This document shows, piece after piece, positions 1 through 9,862 of a stretch of DNA of 64,000 nucleotides (within the stretch, counting starts at the first letter, position 1; each line of letters begins with the position of its first letter). The translations under genes were made by a program, and so were the position numbers. The notes below the pieces were generated by a model. The model saw only the letters and a list, made by a program, of their open reading frames with translations, made no database searches and had not been told where the DNA came from. The DNA is from Roseobacter sp. MED193 (lineage in GTDB: Bacteria > Pseudomonadota > Alphaproteobacteria > Rhodobacterales > Rhodobacteraceae). The DNA is taken from contig NZ_CH902583.1 of the NCBI RefSeq assembly GCF_000152965.1, forward strand, positions 1,324,087-1,388,086, read 5' to 3'.

Positions 1-33
1 CCCCCAAACAACCTGCAGTGCCCCAAGGAAACA

Positions 34-72
34 AAGAAAAGCCCCAGCAACCTAAAACAGGTTCCTGGGGCT
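34..72 (-). terminator. Rho-independent terminator of ftsH
   Basis: Read on the minus strand, the arms AGCCCCAG and CTGGGGCT (positions 72-65 and 47-40) pair, with an inner AACC/GGTT extension, and are followed by a T-rich stretch (TTTTCTT). It lies just past the ftsH stop, so it most likely ends the long minus-strand run. Confidence 0.7.
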
Positions 73-99
73 CCAGAGTTCGCACTTTGAACTCAAAGC

Positions 100-2022
100 T
101 TAAGAGGACGGTTCAGGTTCCAGTCCGGAATCAGTCTCTCCATCCGTGGCGGGTTTCTTCGGCTTTGCCTTGGGAATGGCTGTCACCGAGGCATTGCCCT
201 CATCCTCATCGGAATCATCACCCTTTTCATGAGGTGGTTCACCCTTCATGACCCGCTTGATCTCATCACCGGTCAGAGTCTCATATTCCAGCAGCCCCTG
301 CGCCAGGCGCTCCCACTCATCCTTGTACTCGGTCAGGATTTCAAAAGCGCGATCATAGCCATTCTGGATGAAGACACGAACCTCTTCCTCAATCAGCTCT
401 TTGGTATGCGCGGAGACCGAGAACCCAGTGGTGTTGCCGCTATAGCCCTCATGGGCCTCAGCATAGTCGATGTTGCCGATCTTATCGGACATACCCCAGC
501 GCATAATCATCGCCCGCGCCAATTGGCTGGCCTGCTGGATATCACCTGCCGGGCCATTCGAGACATGATCCTCACCGTATTTGATGATCTCAGCCGCCTT
601 GCCTGCCATGGTCATGGCCAGCTTCTGATTACACTCATCCTTGTGCCAGTTAAGGCGATCCATTTCTGGTAGGGACACAACCATCCCCAGGGCGCCGCCA
701 CGGGGAATGATCGTCGCCTTATAGACAGGGTCACATTCCGGCAGTTTGAGACCAACAACCGCGTGACCTGCCTCGTGATAGGCCGTTTTTTCTTTCTGGT
801 CCTGCGTCAGCACCATTGAGCGACGTTCGGCGCCCATCATCACCTTATCCTTGGCGGATTCAAAATCCTCCATGGTGACAAAGCGGCGGCCGACGCGTGC
901 AGCCATCAGGGCAGATTCGTTGACCAGATTGGCCAAATCCGCACCCGAGAACCCAGGCGTCCCACGGGCGATGATGCGCAGGTCCACATCCGGTCCCAGC
1001 GGGGTCTTGCGGGCATGCACGCCGAGGATCTTCTCGCGGCCCTTGATGTCGGGGTTGCCGACTGTCACGTTCCGGTCGAAACGACCTGGGCGCAGCAGAG
1101 CAGGGTCCAACACGTCTTTGCGGTTGGTCGCAGCCAGGATGATGACGCCTTCATTGGCTTCAAAACCGTCCATTTCAACCAAGAGCTGGTTCAATGTCTG
1201 TTCGCGCTCATCATTGCCGCCGCCATAACCGGCACCACGGTGGCGGCCAACAGCGTCGATCTCATCGATAAAGACAATACAGGGCGCGTTCTTCTTGGCT
1301 TGCTCGAACATGTCGCGGACACGCGAAGCACCCACCCCAACGAACATTTCAACAAAGTCAGAACCCGAAATGGTAAAGAACGGCACACCCGCCTCACCTG
1401 CGATGGCGCGGGCCAGCAGGGTTTTACCAGTACCAGGAGGGCCAACTAGCAGCGCTCCCTTCGGGATCTTGCCACCAAGACGGGAGAATTTCTGCGGGTT
1501 GCGCAGGAACTCCACGATCTCTTCCAGCTCTTCCTTCGCCTCATCAATGCCCGCGACATCGTCAAAGGTGACGCGGCCATGTTTCTCGGTCAGCATCTTG
1601 GCCTTGGATTTGCCAAAGCCCATGGCGCCACCTTTGCCGCCGCCCTGCATCCGGTTCATGAAATAGATCCAGACACCAATCAGCAGCACAAAGGGAAGCA
1701 GGGTGATCAAGAAGGATTGGAACGTTGACTGCTGCTGCTTTTCAGCGCGCACCGGAATATTGTTCTCAATCAGCAGCGCGGTGACTTCCGCGTCGGATGG
1801 CCGGATGGTGACAAATTTGCTGCCATCGGATGTGGTATATTCTACCCGCTCCCCGTCCAGCACAACGGTGCTGACCTGTCCACCTTCAACCGAAGTGACA
1901 AAATCCGAGAAAGCGCGCTCGTTGCTCTGCATCGTACCGCCTGAGCCACTGAACAGATTGAACAGCGCCAAGATCAAGACGAACAGAACAACCCAGAAGG
2001 CGATGTTACGTGCGTTACCCAA
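100..2022 (-). CDS. ftsH: ATP-dependent zinc metalloprotease FtsH
   Basis: Membrane-anchored AAA+ protease that degrades misassembled membrane proteins and short-lived regulators. Two membrane segments (about residues 6-24 and 104-122) flank a periplasmic loop. The AAA module has Walker A GPPGTGKT (194-201) and Walker B FIDEID (251-256), followed by the zinc site HEAGH (416-420). The acidic, Pro/Lys-rich tail is typical of poor conservation. I chose the TTG at 2022 because an AGGAG lies about 8 bases before it and the protein then begins at the usual GNARNIAFW; the upstream ATG at 2073 would add 17 unusual residues. At 640 residues it matches the family. It is the last gene of the tol-pal-tilS run, 75 bp after tilS. 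Confidence 0.97.
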   Translation of the reverse strand: MGNARNIAFWVVLFVLILALFNLFSGSGGTMQSNERAFSDFVTSVEGGQVSTVVLDGERVEYTTSDGSKFVTIRPSDAEVTALLIENNIPVRAEKQQQSTFQSFLITLLPFVLLIGVWIYFMNRMQGGGKGGAMGFGKSKAKMLTEKHGRVTFDDVAGIDEAKEELEEIVEFLRNPQKFSRLGGKIPKGALLVGPPGTGKTLLARAIAGEAGVPFFTISGSDFVEMFVGVGASRVRDMFEQAKKNAPCIVFIDEIDAVGRHRGAGYGGGNDEREQTLNQLLVEMDGFEANEGVIILAATNRKDVLDPALLRPGRFDRNVTVGNPDIKGREKILGVHARKTPLGPDVDLRIIARGTPGFSGADLANLVNESALMAARVGRRFVTMEDFESAKDKVMMGAERRSMVLTQDQKEKTAYHEAGHAVVGLKLPECDPVYKATIIPRGGALGMVVSLPEMDRLNWHKDECNQKLAMTMAGKAAEIIKYGEDHVSNGPAGDIQQASQLARAMIMRWGMSDKIGNIDYAEAHEGYSGNTTGFSVSAHTKELIEEEVRVFIQNGYDRAFEILTEYKDEWERLAQGLLEYETLTGDEIKRVMKGEPPHEKGDDSDEDEGNASVTAIPKAKPKKPATDGETDSGLEPEPSS

Positions 2023-2097
2023 GGAATATCTCCTAATATCCGGGCCTCCTCGCAGGACGCCCTCGTTACGCATAAAATAAGGAACATTCAGGCAGGT

Positions 2098-3378
2098 TCA
2101 ATGCGATAAAAGCGATGCGAAGAACTCTTCTGCACTATTTATCGGTTCTGCACTGCATCCATTGGCGAATCCGGCCAGCGGTGCTGCCATCAGATTGCCG
2201 TCCCGCCACAGCGCCGGGGTGACCTCAAGAATGGGCGCCGGGCAGCCCTGGGCACGCCAGTCAGGGCATAGTTTCAGCCCTTCAGAGCCCAGTGGCCGAA
2301 CCTCGCAAGCCTCTAACTTTCCAGCGAAAATTCTCCAGCGCTGGTCCCATAAATCACCAGGATCGCAAGCCTCCTGTGGAACCATGGCCGCCTCACGACA
2401 GACCCAAATCTTGCCCTGATGGCTCAGGATACGGCAGCCCGCCAGGGTCGCGGACCCGCCCCGTTGCGCAATGGCGACGGCTTCGATCATTGGTTGACGT
2501 CTGGGCGCGTATTGGCCGCCAGAAACCCATAAAATCGCCTGCAACATCAACCGATGCGAGATTTCATCCGGCAGAGTTCGGTATTTTCGCAGCTCAAGAA
2601 CAACGGCACCGGCCTCAATTCGCACCATATCCCGCGCCGACAAAAATGCATACCAGCCCAAAGCCTTTTGCGCTTTGCCCATATTCTGCGCGACAGTCGC
2701 AAGGGCAGGCACAGTCAGTCCCAGATCTTCCAGAACAGCCAGCGCCTTGCGGATCTTAATCCGGTCATAGCTTTCGTCTTCGTTTGACGGGTCCTCAATC
2801 CAGCTTTGGCCAGCCGCATCCAGATACTGCCGCAACTCCACCCGGCGCAGGCCCAAAAGCGGGCGCAGCAATGAAACCCCATCCTGGGTGCGCCGCACCG
2901 GAATGCCTGCCAACCCATTTACGCCTGAAGCCCGCATCAGCCGCATAATCACCGTTTCAGCCTGATCATCCGCTGTATGACCCAGGGCCAGAACCGGAAT
3001 GCCATTTTGCCGTGCCCAGGCGGTCAGCAGCCCATAACGGGCCCGCCGCGCCTGATCCTGAAGGTTGCCGGTTTTCTCTGGCCCCTGCTCCCAGGTCAGA
3101 ATTTCGTGACGCAGACCAAGCTCCCTGGCCATCCGCGCAGTGTCTTCGGCCTCCTGGCGCGATTCGGCACGCAAACCGTGGTCGACTGTGGCCACCATCA
3201 GCTCAACCGGATCATCGCAGAAACATTCCTTGAGCAGATGCATCAGCGCGACAGAATCACCCCCGCCAGAAACAGCAATGCCTATCCGCGCAGGCAAAGG
3301 GGCGGAGAACGTCTGGCGCAGAGACAGGAGGAGATCCTCCCTGCCCGATCCGCCCGTGCCAGGATGGATTAAGGACAT
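2098..3378 (-). CDS. tilS: tRNA(Ile)-lysidine synthase TilS
   Basis: Ligates lysine to C34 of the CAU-anticodon isoleucine tRNA, changing its codon reading from AUG to AUA and its identity from Met to Ile. The N-type ATP pyrophosphatase domain carries the PP-loop SGGGDS at residues 37-42, and the family pattern HTADDQAETVIMR follows in the middle of the domain. The C-terminal part is less conserved. The start overlaps the end of cpoB by 10 bases, so translation of the two is probably coupled. The order cpoB-tilS-ftsH downstream of tol-pal is common in Rhodobacteraceae. Confidence 0.95.
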   Translation of the reverse strand: MSLIHPGTGGSGREDLLLSLRQTFSAPLPARIGIAVSGGGDSVALMHLLKECFCDDPVELMVATVDHGLRAESRQEAEDTARMARELGLRHEILTWEQGPEKTGNLQDQARRARYGLLTAWARQNGIPVLALGHTADDQAETVIMRLMRASGVNGLAGIPVRRTQDGVSLLRPLLGLRRVELRQYLDAAGQSWIEDPSNEDESYDRIKIRKALAVLEDLGLTVPALATVAQNMGKAQKALGWYAFLSARDMVRIEAGAVVLELRKYRTLPDEISHRLMLQAILWVSGGQYAPRRQPMIEAVAIAQRGGSATLAGCRILSHQGKIWVCREAAMVPQEACDPGDLWDQRWRIFAGKLEACEVRPLGSEGLKLCPDWRAQGCPAPILEVTPALWRDGNLMAAPLAGFANGCSAEPINSAEEFFASLLSH

Positions 3379-4211
3379 CCCAACGCAGCCATCTCAACAG
3401 TGGCAGGGGAAACCATGTCACCACCGGGGAAGCGAACGCCGACCTCAGACAGTGTGATGCAGGCCTGATCGACCTGCCCCAAACGTCCCAGGGCAGCCCC
3501 AAGTTCAAACAGCGCCTTTGGCGCGGTCGCGCCATTTGCATCGCCAGTAAAGGAAGCCAGATAGGCCCGCGCCGCTTCGCGGGTGTCGCCAAGCCCATCC
3601 AGCGCTTTGCCACGGTTGAAATCCGCCTCGGGAGCCAGCGGACTGCCTGGATAGGATTGGGTGAAAATGGCAAACTTCTCAGCCGCGAGCTGATAGGCGC
3701 CCTCTTCCAGATCCTGTTGGGCCGTATCAAAGTCGGCCTGTTCTCCAACCGCGAGCTCACCCCCACCAGGACTGACACCCTGATCTCCTACAGGTGCGCC
3801 GCCCGCCGCCAGTGCCTCTTCGCCGCCCAGGGTAGTGGTTTCCCCCAGCGCGCCGATATCGCCGCCTTCCAGCTCGACCAAACGGAATTCCAGATCACCG
3901 ATCCGATTGGTGCCATCGGCAACAATGCGGTTGATGCGATACTCCAACTGTTCCGTCTGCGCCGTGAGTTGCTGCAAACTGGTCTCGATCGCCCCAACCC
4001 GGTCCAGCACCGAACTGCCAACAGTCGCGCTGGAGGAAACGCCCCCCGTGGTCGACAGCTCCCGTTTCAGGCGCTGAATATCCACATAAAGAACCGTCAG
4101 CTCCTGACGAATATCCGCCAGGGTCTGTTGATCCTGCGCCAAGGCTGGCGACACCAGACAGCTGGTTCCCAAAAGAGTCGTGGTCAAAAAGGCCGCTTGC
4201 AGAAACCGCAT
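3369..4211 (-). CDS. cpoB: Tol-Pal system protein CpoB (YbgF)
   Basis: Periplasmic protein that coordinates peptidoglycan synthesis with outer-membrane constriction through TolA in the systems studied. Residues 1-25 form a signal peptide ending in ALAQ. A heptad-like coiled coil follows (about 26-100), then a Gly-rich linker, then C-terminal TPR-type repeats (about 155-275, with the segments YQLAAEKFAIFTQSYPGS and EADFNRGKALDGLGDTREAA). The length of 280 residues is normal. It begins 4 bases after the pal stop, so it is surely cotranscribed with pal. Confidence 0.93.
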   Translation of the reverse strand: MRFLQAAFLTTTLLGTSCLVSPALAQDQQTLADIRQELTVLYVDIQRLKRELSTTGGVSSSATVGSSVLDRVGAIETSLQQLTAQTEQLEYRINRIVADGTNRIGDLEFRLVELEGGDIGALGETTTLGGEEALAAGGAPVGDQGVSPGGGELAVGEQADFDTAQQDLEEGAYQLAAEKFAIFTQSYPGSPLAPEADFNRGKALDGLGDTREAARAYLASFTGDANGATAPKALFELGAALGRLGQVDQACITLSEVGVRFPGGDMVSPATVEMAALGCP

Positions 4212-4215
4212 GATC

Positions 4216-4716
4216 TTACCCCGTCAATCCACCGGCCAAAACGGTCACCGCTCGGCGGTTCTTGGCATAGCAGCTCTCGGCCGAGCAAATCTCCAGCGGA
4301 CGCTCTTTACCGTAGCTGACCACCTGGATTCGTGAGCTGGAAATGCCCTGCGAAATCAAATACTCCCGTGCGGAATTGGCGCGGCGCTCACCCAAGGCAA
4401 GGTTGTAGATCCGTGTGCCCTGTTCATCGGCATGCCCCTGAATGGTCACAGTGTAATCCGGATTGGCCGTCAGCCAGCGCGCCTGGCCTTGCAAAATGGT
4501 TTCGGCGGCCGGGTTCAGGGTGGACTGATCCACCAGGAACAACACGCGATCCCCAATGGTTTCCTGGAAATAGGCCGGGCTGGCCGGATCCAAGTTGGAG
4601 CCAATGTTGCCAAGACCACCGGCCCCGCCTGCGCCAGTATCGTCCCAGGGGCTGTTGCTACAAGCCGCAAGCCCCAAGGTCGCAACCAGCATAAATGCCT
4701 TTTTAAAACCGCTCAT
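4216..4716 (-). CDS. pal: Peptidoglycan-associated lipoprotein Pal
   Basis: Outer-membrane lipoprotein that binds peptidoglycan and TolB. The lipobox LAAC puts the acylated cysteine at residue 19. The OmpA-like domain fills the C-terminal two thirds, with GHADEQGTRIYNLALGERR marking the diaminopimelate-binding helix. The length of 166 residues is typical. It sits between tolB and cpoB, as in most proteobacteria. Confidence 0.97.
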   Translation of the reverse strand: MSGFKKAFMLVATLGLAACSNSPWDDTGAGGAGGLGNIGSNLDPASPAYFQETIGDRVLFLVDQSTLNPAAETILQGQARWLTANPDYTVTIQGHADEQGTRIYNLALGERRANSAREYLISQGISSSRIQVVSYGKERPLEICSAESCYAKNRRAVTVLAGGLTG

Positions 4717-4829
4717 GACAGTGTCTTTTCCTTTGGTTTCTTGGGCCTAGCCTATCACAGTCCAGGGCCCGATTCTATGCAGGTCTTCCAGTCTTGTGTT
4801 TTCATGCCAGTTCAGCCTGGGACTGCCCG

Positions 4830-6170
4830 TTATTTTTGCAGCGGTGACCAGGCCGGGTCCGAGGCCCCGTCTGGTGTCCGCACCGGTTTGAGGTTCCGCC
4901 CCAAGATATCCACCGAATAGAGCAGCGCGCGGCCATTGGCCCCCTGGGTTTCACGGGTGAACATGATCACCCGACCATTGGGCGACCAACTGGGGCCCTC
5001 ATCCAGGAAAGAGGCCGTTAGCAGACGTTCCTCGCTACCATCCAGCCGCATGACGCCAATGTGGAACCGGCCCTTGCTCTGCTTGGTAAAGGCGATGAGA
5101 TCGCCACGTGGCGACCAGACCGGGGTGCCATAGCGCCCCTTGCCAAAGCTGATCCGGCGCGCTTCTCCCCCGGTTGCGGGCATTACATAAAGCTGCGGCG
5201 TGCCGGAGCGGTCGCTCTCAAAAACAATCTGGCTGCCATCTGGCGAATAGGACGGTGCCGTCTCGATTGAGGGCGCCCGAGTCAGACGCTGGCGCGCCCC
5301 CGTGGCAATATCCATGGTGTAGAGGTCGGTATTGCCGCCTTCGGCCTGGGAATAGACCACCGTGTTGCCATCAGGGGCAAAGCGCGGCGCAAAGCTCATG
5401 ATGCCCTTGTCCGCCGACAGAACCCGGCGCTGCACCTTGCCCACATCCAGCACATGGATCTGCGGAAAGCCGCTTTCATAGCTGGTATAAAGTACCCGGT
5501 CGCCGGTGGGCGAAAAGCGCGGCGCCAGCACCAGGGCAGAGCTGTTGGTCAGGTACTGCACCCCGGCACCATCATAGTCCATGATCGCCAGGCGTTTGCG
5601 GCGGTCATTCTTGGGGCCGGTTTCAGAAACAAAAACCACCCGGCTGTCAAAATAGCCGCTTTCACCGGTGATCCGGCTGTAGATGGCATCCGCAACCTTA
5701 TGGGCCATCCGACGCCAGCCATCGGTGGTGCCGCTAAACTGCAAACCTGCGCCCAGCTCGTTGTCGGCAAAGACGTCATACCCACGAAAGCGCACGGTCA
5801 GCTGTTTACCGTTGACCGAAACCGACCCGGTGATCAGCGCCTGGGCGTTCACGGCCTTCCAGTCCGCAAAACGCACCGGCGCGTTAAAATCGCTCACAGT
5901 AGAGATATGTGCGGTGGCAGGGATTTCACGAAACAGCCCCGTGCCACTGAGATCCGCCGCAATCACCCGGGTGATCTGATTGGCCAGCTCTGCCGCCGCC
6001 GGGGTTTCAGCCAGAAAACTCGGCACCGCGTAGGGCAAGGGTTCAATCACACCGTCGGTGATTTCGATCCGCAGCGGCCCATTCTGGGCCTGAGCTGCGC
6101 TGCCAACGTTCAGCAGGGGTGCTGCCGCAACAAGAAGGCTGGCCAAAAGAGCTGTCAGGTTGCGCCTCAT
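4830..6170 (-). CDS. tolB: Tol-Pal periplasmic protein TolB
   Basis: Periplasmic beta-propeller that shuttles between Pal and TolA during energy-dependent outer-membrane constriction. Residues 1-28 form a Sec signal peptide ending at AQAQ. An N-terminal alpha/beta domain precedes a six-bladed WD40-like propeller, whose repeats are visible as [56 protein letters not shown] and [14 protein letters not shown]. The length of 446 residues matches the family. It is followed 113 bp later by pal. Confidence 0.97.
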   Translation of the reverse strand: MRRNLTALLASLLVAAAPLLNVGSAAQAQNGPLRIEITDGVIEPLPYAVPSFLAETPAAAELANQITRVIAADLSGTGLFREIPATAHISTVSDFNAPVRFADWKAVNAQALITGSVSVNGKQLTVRFRGYDVFADNELGAGLQFSGTTDGWRRMAHKVADAIYSRITGESGYFDSRVVFVSETGPKNDRRKRLAIMDYDGAGVQYLTNSSALVLAPRFSPTGDRVLYTSYESGFPQIHVLDVGKVQRRVLSADKGIMSFAPRFAPDGNTVVYSQAEGGNTDLYTMDIATGARQRLTRAPSIETAPSYSPDGSQIVFESDRSGTPQLYVMPATGGEARRISFGKGRYGTPVWSPRGDLIAFTKQSKGRFHIGVMRLDGSEERLLTASFLDEGPSWSPNGRVIMFTRETQGANGRALLYSVDILGRNLKPVRTPDGASDPAWSPLQK

Positions 6171-6233
6171 GAGCGTCGCGTCCTTTCCGGAGTGAATGTC
6201 ATTTCAGTATCGGGGCTTTGGGGCTTCAATGCA

Positions 6234-6248
6234 GGGGGAAAATCCCCC
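6234..6248. repeat. G5-AAAAT-C5 inverted repeat between tolA and tolB
   Basis: GGGGG AAAAT CCCCC forms a small perfect hairpin in the 130-bp gap between the tolA stop and the tolB start. It could slow or partly terminate transcription inside the operon. No T-run follows it on either strand, so its role is unknown. Confidence 0.4.
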
Positions 6249-6300
6249 CTCCCCCTGTCATAGACGACCCCTGTGAGCGGCGTTTTCAATTTTTGGTGTG

Positions 6301-7428
6301 TCATTTGATACGCATCTTTTCAGGGTTAAAGGTCATGACGATGTCGCGCCAATGATCATACTTTTCGCTGGGCAGGGAAAAGCCCTTGGCACCACAGCGG
6401 ATGATGGCCCGCCGGGCCGCCTCATAGGCCTGTTTTGCAGCTCCCGCAGAGCCTCCGGTGCTGGACACCATTCGGATAGAGCCGTTTTTGGGCCGTCCGT
6501 CCGCTTCCAAAGAAACCGAAACTTCGACAGTGGTTTTCAACGCCTCAGTGGAGAGCGAACCAACGTTCCAGCACTTGGACACAGAGACCCGCAGCGCATC
6601 TTTTTCCCCCACAGTCAACGGCGGACCAGAGGGTTCAGGGGCTGCAACCTCGCCGCCTCCGCCGATGGCGGCCGCCAGGGCGTCCTCAATGGCCGAGGCC
6701 TGTTCGGTCTGGGGTGTGGAAGGTGGGGTTTCAGCGACCGCACTGGGCGCAGGGCGGCTTGGCCGGGGCTTTGGACGCACCGAAGTGACCGGTGCGGTGA
6801 CTGGTGGCGTCGGCTCCGCCTCTTCGTTTTCATTGGCTTCAGTCACAATCCGATCGCTGGCGGCCTCTGGCGCGGTGGCCTCCTGCACCTCTTGTTCGCT
6901 CAACGCGCCCTCATCTGGGCTCACCTCGGGCTGGACCAGATCATCAATCGCGACTTCCTCCTCAGGGGCCTCAACCGGCACCGGGGCGACGCGATCCGCT
7001 GGGCGCAGCTGCTCTGGGACTGGCAGGCTCGGGATAACCGCCGGACTTTCGGTTGGCGCTTCGGGCACGGGCAAGGTTTCGGCCAGCTCAGGTTCGGGTT
7101 CTGGCTCGGGCGGTGTCGGGACCGGAGCCTCCTCGACCGGAGCGGGCGTCGATTGTGGCGTGGATGTATCTGGGCGCGTTTCCGGGCGTACTGAAACCTC
7201 TGGCGGCTCAGGAGATGTCGCAGGCGCTGTGAGGGGGCTTGGGCTCTCGCTCACCTCTGGCGCCTGGATTTGCTGGCTCAAGCGGGCAAACTCTTCAGCC
7301 GAGATCACCGCGACCTCCTGAACCGGCAGCGGCAAAGGCTCCGAGGGCAGCCAGGCGCCGAAGGCAACCCAACTCACCAACAGGCCGTGCGCCGCAAGAG
7401 AGATTTTGGTTCCGGTTTGCAGGCCCAT
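6301..7428 (-). CDS. tolA: Tol-Pal inner-membrane linker TolA
   Basis: Spans the periplasm between the TolQ/TolR motor and Pal/TolB. One membrane anchor lies near the N-terminus (about residues 8-26). A long low-complexity region rich in Pro, Glu, Ala and Ser (about 45-265) follows in place of the Ala/Lys helix of enteric TolA, a known alphaproteobacterial variation. The C-terminal domain (about 275-375) includes VSVSLEADGRPKNGSIRM and AYEAARRAIIRC, as in TolA/TonB-type C-termini. Identification rests partly on its place between tolR and tolB. Confidence 0.88.
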   Translation of the reverse strand: MGLQTGTKISLAAHGLLVSWVAFGAWLPSEPLPLPVQEVAVISAEEFARLSQQIQAPEVSESPSPLTAPATSPEPPEVSVRPETRPDTSTPQSTPAPVEEAPVPTPPEPEPEPELAETLPVPEAPTESPAVIPSLPVPEQLRPADRVAPVPVEAPEEEVAIDDLVQPEVSPDEGALSEQEVQEATAPEAASDRIVTEANENEEAEPTPPVTAPVTSVRPKPRPSRPAPSAVAETPPSTPQTEQASAIEDALAAAIGGGGEVAAPEPSGPPLTVGEKDALRVSVSKCWNVGSLSTEALKTTVEVSVSLEADGRPKNGSIRMVSSTGGSAGAAKQAYEAARRAIIRCGAKGFSLPSEKYDHWRDIVMTFNPEKMRIK

Positions 7429-7449
7429 ATACTTGCCCCAAGCCCCCGC

Positions 7450-7938
7450 TTATTGATCCGTGCCAGAAACGGAGGCCGCGTCGGGCTCTGGCGCCGCCAG
7501 ATCTGTCACCAGACCGACATTGGCAAAGCCACCGGCATTCAGCGCTCCCATCACCTGCATCACCTCCGCGTAGGAAATCCCGCCATCTGCGCGCAGATAG
7601 ACCCGATCCGAGGTGCGTTCCGCCGCAATGGCGCGCAGCTTTGCCACCAGTTCATCGCGGGCCACAGGGGTGGTCTGGATCTGGATCTCGCCGCCCAGAA
7701 TCATGGTGACGGTCAGCGGCTCTTCCTGCTCGCTTGGCAGCGCGCCAGCTTCGGTCTTTGGCAGATCCACCGGCACGCCGACCGTGGTCAGCGGCGCGGC
7801 AACCATAAAGATGATGAGCAACACCAGCATAACATCGACAAAAGGCGTCACGTTGATTTCGGACATGGGCCGAGCCCGGCCCCGACGCCGACCCCGACGC
7901 CGTTCACTGGAGGAAGAGTTTTGAACCGCGGCCCCCAT
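7450..7938 (-). CDS. tolR: Tol-Pal proton-channel protein TolR
   Basis: ExbD/TolR-family subunit of the proton-driven Tol motor. A basic cytoplasmic N-terminus rich in Arg precedes one membrane helix (about 33-50), which contains the essential aspartate at residue 35 in TPFVDVMLVLLIIFMV. The periplasmic domain follows and ends with a short acidic tail. The 162-residue length is a little long because of the N-terminal extension. It begins 3 bases after the tolQ stop, indicating coupled expression. Confidence 0.95.
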   Translation of the reverse strand: MGAAVQNSSSSERRRGRRRGRARPMSEINVTPFVDVMLVLLIIFMVAAPLTTVGVPVDLPKTEAGALPSEQEEPLTVTMILGGEIQIQTTPVARDELVAKLRAIAAERTSDRVYLRADGGISYAEVMQVMGALNAGGFANVGLVTDLAAPEPDAASVSGTDQ

Positions 7939-7941
7939 GGT

Positions 7942-8637
7942 TCAGGAATCCAATTGACGGCTGAGGATGGTGGCAAATTCGTCGGCAAAGGCTTCGTAAC
8001 CGCCCAAGATACGATCGCTGTCGGCGCTCAGCTTGTTGTAAAAGACCACCGCCGGGATCGCCGCCAGGAGCCCAAGACCCGTGGCCAAAAGCGCTTCCGC
8101 AATGCCGGGAGCGACAACAGCCAGATTGGTGCTTTGCTGTTCGGCGATCTCAATAAAGGCGGTCATAATACCCCAGACGGTGCCAAACAGCCCCACAAAA
8201 GGCGCCGTGGATCCCACGGTTGCCAGCACCGATAGTCCACGTTGCAGATCTTCAGTCTCCTTGGCGATAGCCACATCCATGGACCGGTCAATCCGCGCCT
8301 GCGCACCAGGAATTAATCCGCCATCGCTGCGATGGCTGCGCCGCCATTCCGCCATGCCAGCGGCAAAAATCCGTTCTGAATGGCCCGTTGGCTCTGGCCC
8401 CAATTGATCAAACAGCCCATCCAACGGCTCACCGGACCAGAAGGCCTGGTCAAATTGTGCAGCGCGACGGCGCGCCTGACGGTAGTTGATCAGTTTCTGG
8501 ATGATAATGCCCCAAGACCAGATCGAGGCCGCCGTCAGCATCAGCATCACCAGCTTCACGGTAAAGGTGGCCCGCGCGAAAAGACCCCACATGGAGAAAT
8601 CAATCTCCTGCGCCAGCGCCAGAGTTTCTGCTTCCAT
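7942..8637 (-). CDS. tolQ: Tol-Pal proton-channel protein TolQ
   Basis: MotA/TolQ/ExbB-family membrane protein that forms the proton channel with TolR. Three membrane helices are visible (about 17-45, 135-160, 172-198). The second and third carry the family signature GSTAPFVGLFGTVWGIMTAF and GIAEALLATGLGLLAAIPA. The 231-residue length is standard. It is preceded by ybgC at a distance of 186 bp, a gap without a gene. Confidence 0.96.
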   Translation of the reverse strand: MEAETLALAQEIDFSMWGLFARATFTVKLVMLMLTAASIWSWGIIIQKLINYRQARRRAAQFDQAFWSGEPLDGLFDQLGPEPTGHSERIFAAGMAEWRRSHRSDGGLIPGAQARIDRSMDVAIAKETEDLQRGLSVLATVGSTAPFVGLFGTVWGIMTAFIEIAEQQSTNLAVVAPGIAEALLATGLGLLAAIPAVVFYNKLSADSDRILGGYEAFADEFATILSRQLDS

Positions 8638-8823
8638 TTGCCTGCTCTATCTCTGCCGGATCGCTCCGGTCTTACGTCTTTGCCCCGCGCCCAGAAACCT
8701 GAGCCCGCCGCGTTCTGCTTGTTGCCATCACTCATTTTGGCCGTCTATCGCGGCCTTATTTCCTTGCAGGCTAGCTGAGTTCGTTAGGAAAAGCCAATCA
8801 AACAGTGCGCAGAGCGGCCAATG

Positions 8824-9210
8824 TTACAGCAATGCGCGAATCTCTGCCGGCAGCCGTGTTGGCCGCCCGGTGTCAGATGCGATACAAACAGCCGAGACCT
8901 TGGCACGAAACAGCTCTGTCTCGCCGCGTTTGACAAGCTGCCCCATGATCAGCCGCGCCGGTGACAGCTTGATCACCTCGGTCTCAATCAGCAGCTCATC
9001 GTCGTATTTTGCAGGGGCCAGGTAATCCGCCTCAATCCGCTGTACCACCCAGATGATGCCAGCATCGCGCATGGCATTTTGATCATTGCCAAGGCCACGC
9101 ACCCAATCACTGCGGGCCCGCTCAATAAAGCGCAGATAGTTGGCGTGATAGACTATGCCGCCCATATCGGTGTCCTCGTAGTAGACGCGGACCGGAAAGG
9201 TATGGATCAT
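8824..9210 (-). CDS. ybgC: Tol-Pal associated acyl-CoA thioesterase YbgC
   Basis: Cytoplasmic hot-dog-fold thioesterase of the 4-hydroxybenzoyl-CoA thioesterase family that accompanies tol-pal operons. The signature VRVYYEDTDMGGIVYHANYL contains the catalytic aspartate, and ERARSDWVRGLG follows. I moved the start to the ATG at 9210 (MIHTFPVRV...), which has AGGAG about 9 bases upstream; the longer frame would add 19 residues absent from the family. The product is 128 residues. Confidence 0.93.
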   Translation of the reverse strand: MIHTFPVRVYYEDTDMGGIVYHANYLRFIERARSDWVRGLGNDQNAMRDAGIIWVVQRIEADYLAPAKYDDELLIETEVIKLSPARLIMGQLVKRGETELFRAKVSAVCIASDTGRPTRLPAEIRALL

Positions 9211-9304
9211 TGGCCTGTGCTCCTGTGCTCTGATCGCTAGCCTAAAACCCCGAGAAATCAGCCACAAGCCCTGTGACCTGGCTAAGGTCCTTTCCGTTGC
9301 GCTC

Positions 9305-9859
9305 TCAGGCCGTCTCTGCCCTCAGCGGGTATTGAGCCAGTGCCTCGTAGCGCGCCCCCTCCGGCAGCAGGGTCGATTGGTAGAGCGTGATCTGCTGTAC
9401 CGTAAAGACCGGAGTGGTAAAGCCACCAAAATGCTGCAGCAGCTGGTGGATCTGCTGCAGTTGCCCCGGCTGCAGCCGCTGCCCAAACCGTGCCAGTGTC
9501 ACATGGGGGCGGAACCGGGCCCGCGGCAAGGTAATCCCGCAGGCCTGCGCCTTGGCGCGCAGATGGCGATGCAGTGCTGTCAGCGCCGCATTTGCGGTGA
9601 CTTCGGCGCTCAACACCCTTGGGCTTTTGCCCCCCATGACGCCCAGCCCGCGCAGTTCCAACCGCAGTGGAGCCGCCTCTAGCCTCAGCAGCTCCTGGTG
9701 CAGAGCCTCCAGCCGCGCCTCGGGCTGGTCATCCAGAAAGCTCAGGGTGATATGGAGGTTCTCGCAGGGCACCAGTCGCCCTACCGGGATGTCTTCCTGC
9801 AGGCGCTCCAGCAAGTCCAGAACCCGATCCGGCAGAGCCAGCCCCAGAAAGCAGCGCAT
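9305..9859 (-). CDS. thpR: RNA 2',3'-cyclic phosphodiesterase ThpR
   Basis: 2H phosphoesterase family (LigT/ThpR), which opens 2',3'-cyclic phosphates and in vitro forms 2'-5' RNA links. Both catalytic H-x-T motifs are present: HITLS with His36 and HVTLA with His119. The 184-residue length is typical. It starts 3 bases after the upstream unknown gene, so the two are probably cotranscribed. Confidence 0.93.
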   Translation of the reverse strand: MRCFLGLALPDRVLDLLERLQEDIPVGRLVPCENLHITLSFLDDQPEARLEALHQELLRLEAAPLRLELRGLGVMGGKSPRVLSAEVTANAALTALHRHLRAKAQACGITLPRARFRPHVTLARFGQRLQPGQLQQIHQLLQHFGGFTTPVFTVQQITLYQSTLLPEGARYEALAQYPLRAETA

Positions 9860-9862
9860 GGC

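Noticed and set aside
6298-7321. Plus-strand frames rich in Gly, Ser and Trp opposite tolA
   Set aside because: They mirror the Pro/Glu-rich codons of TolA and have no independent support.
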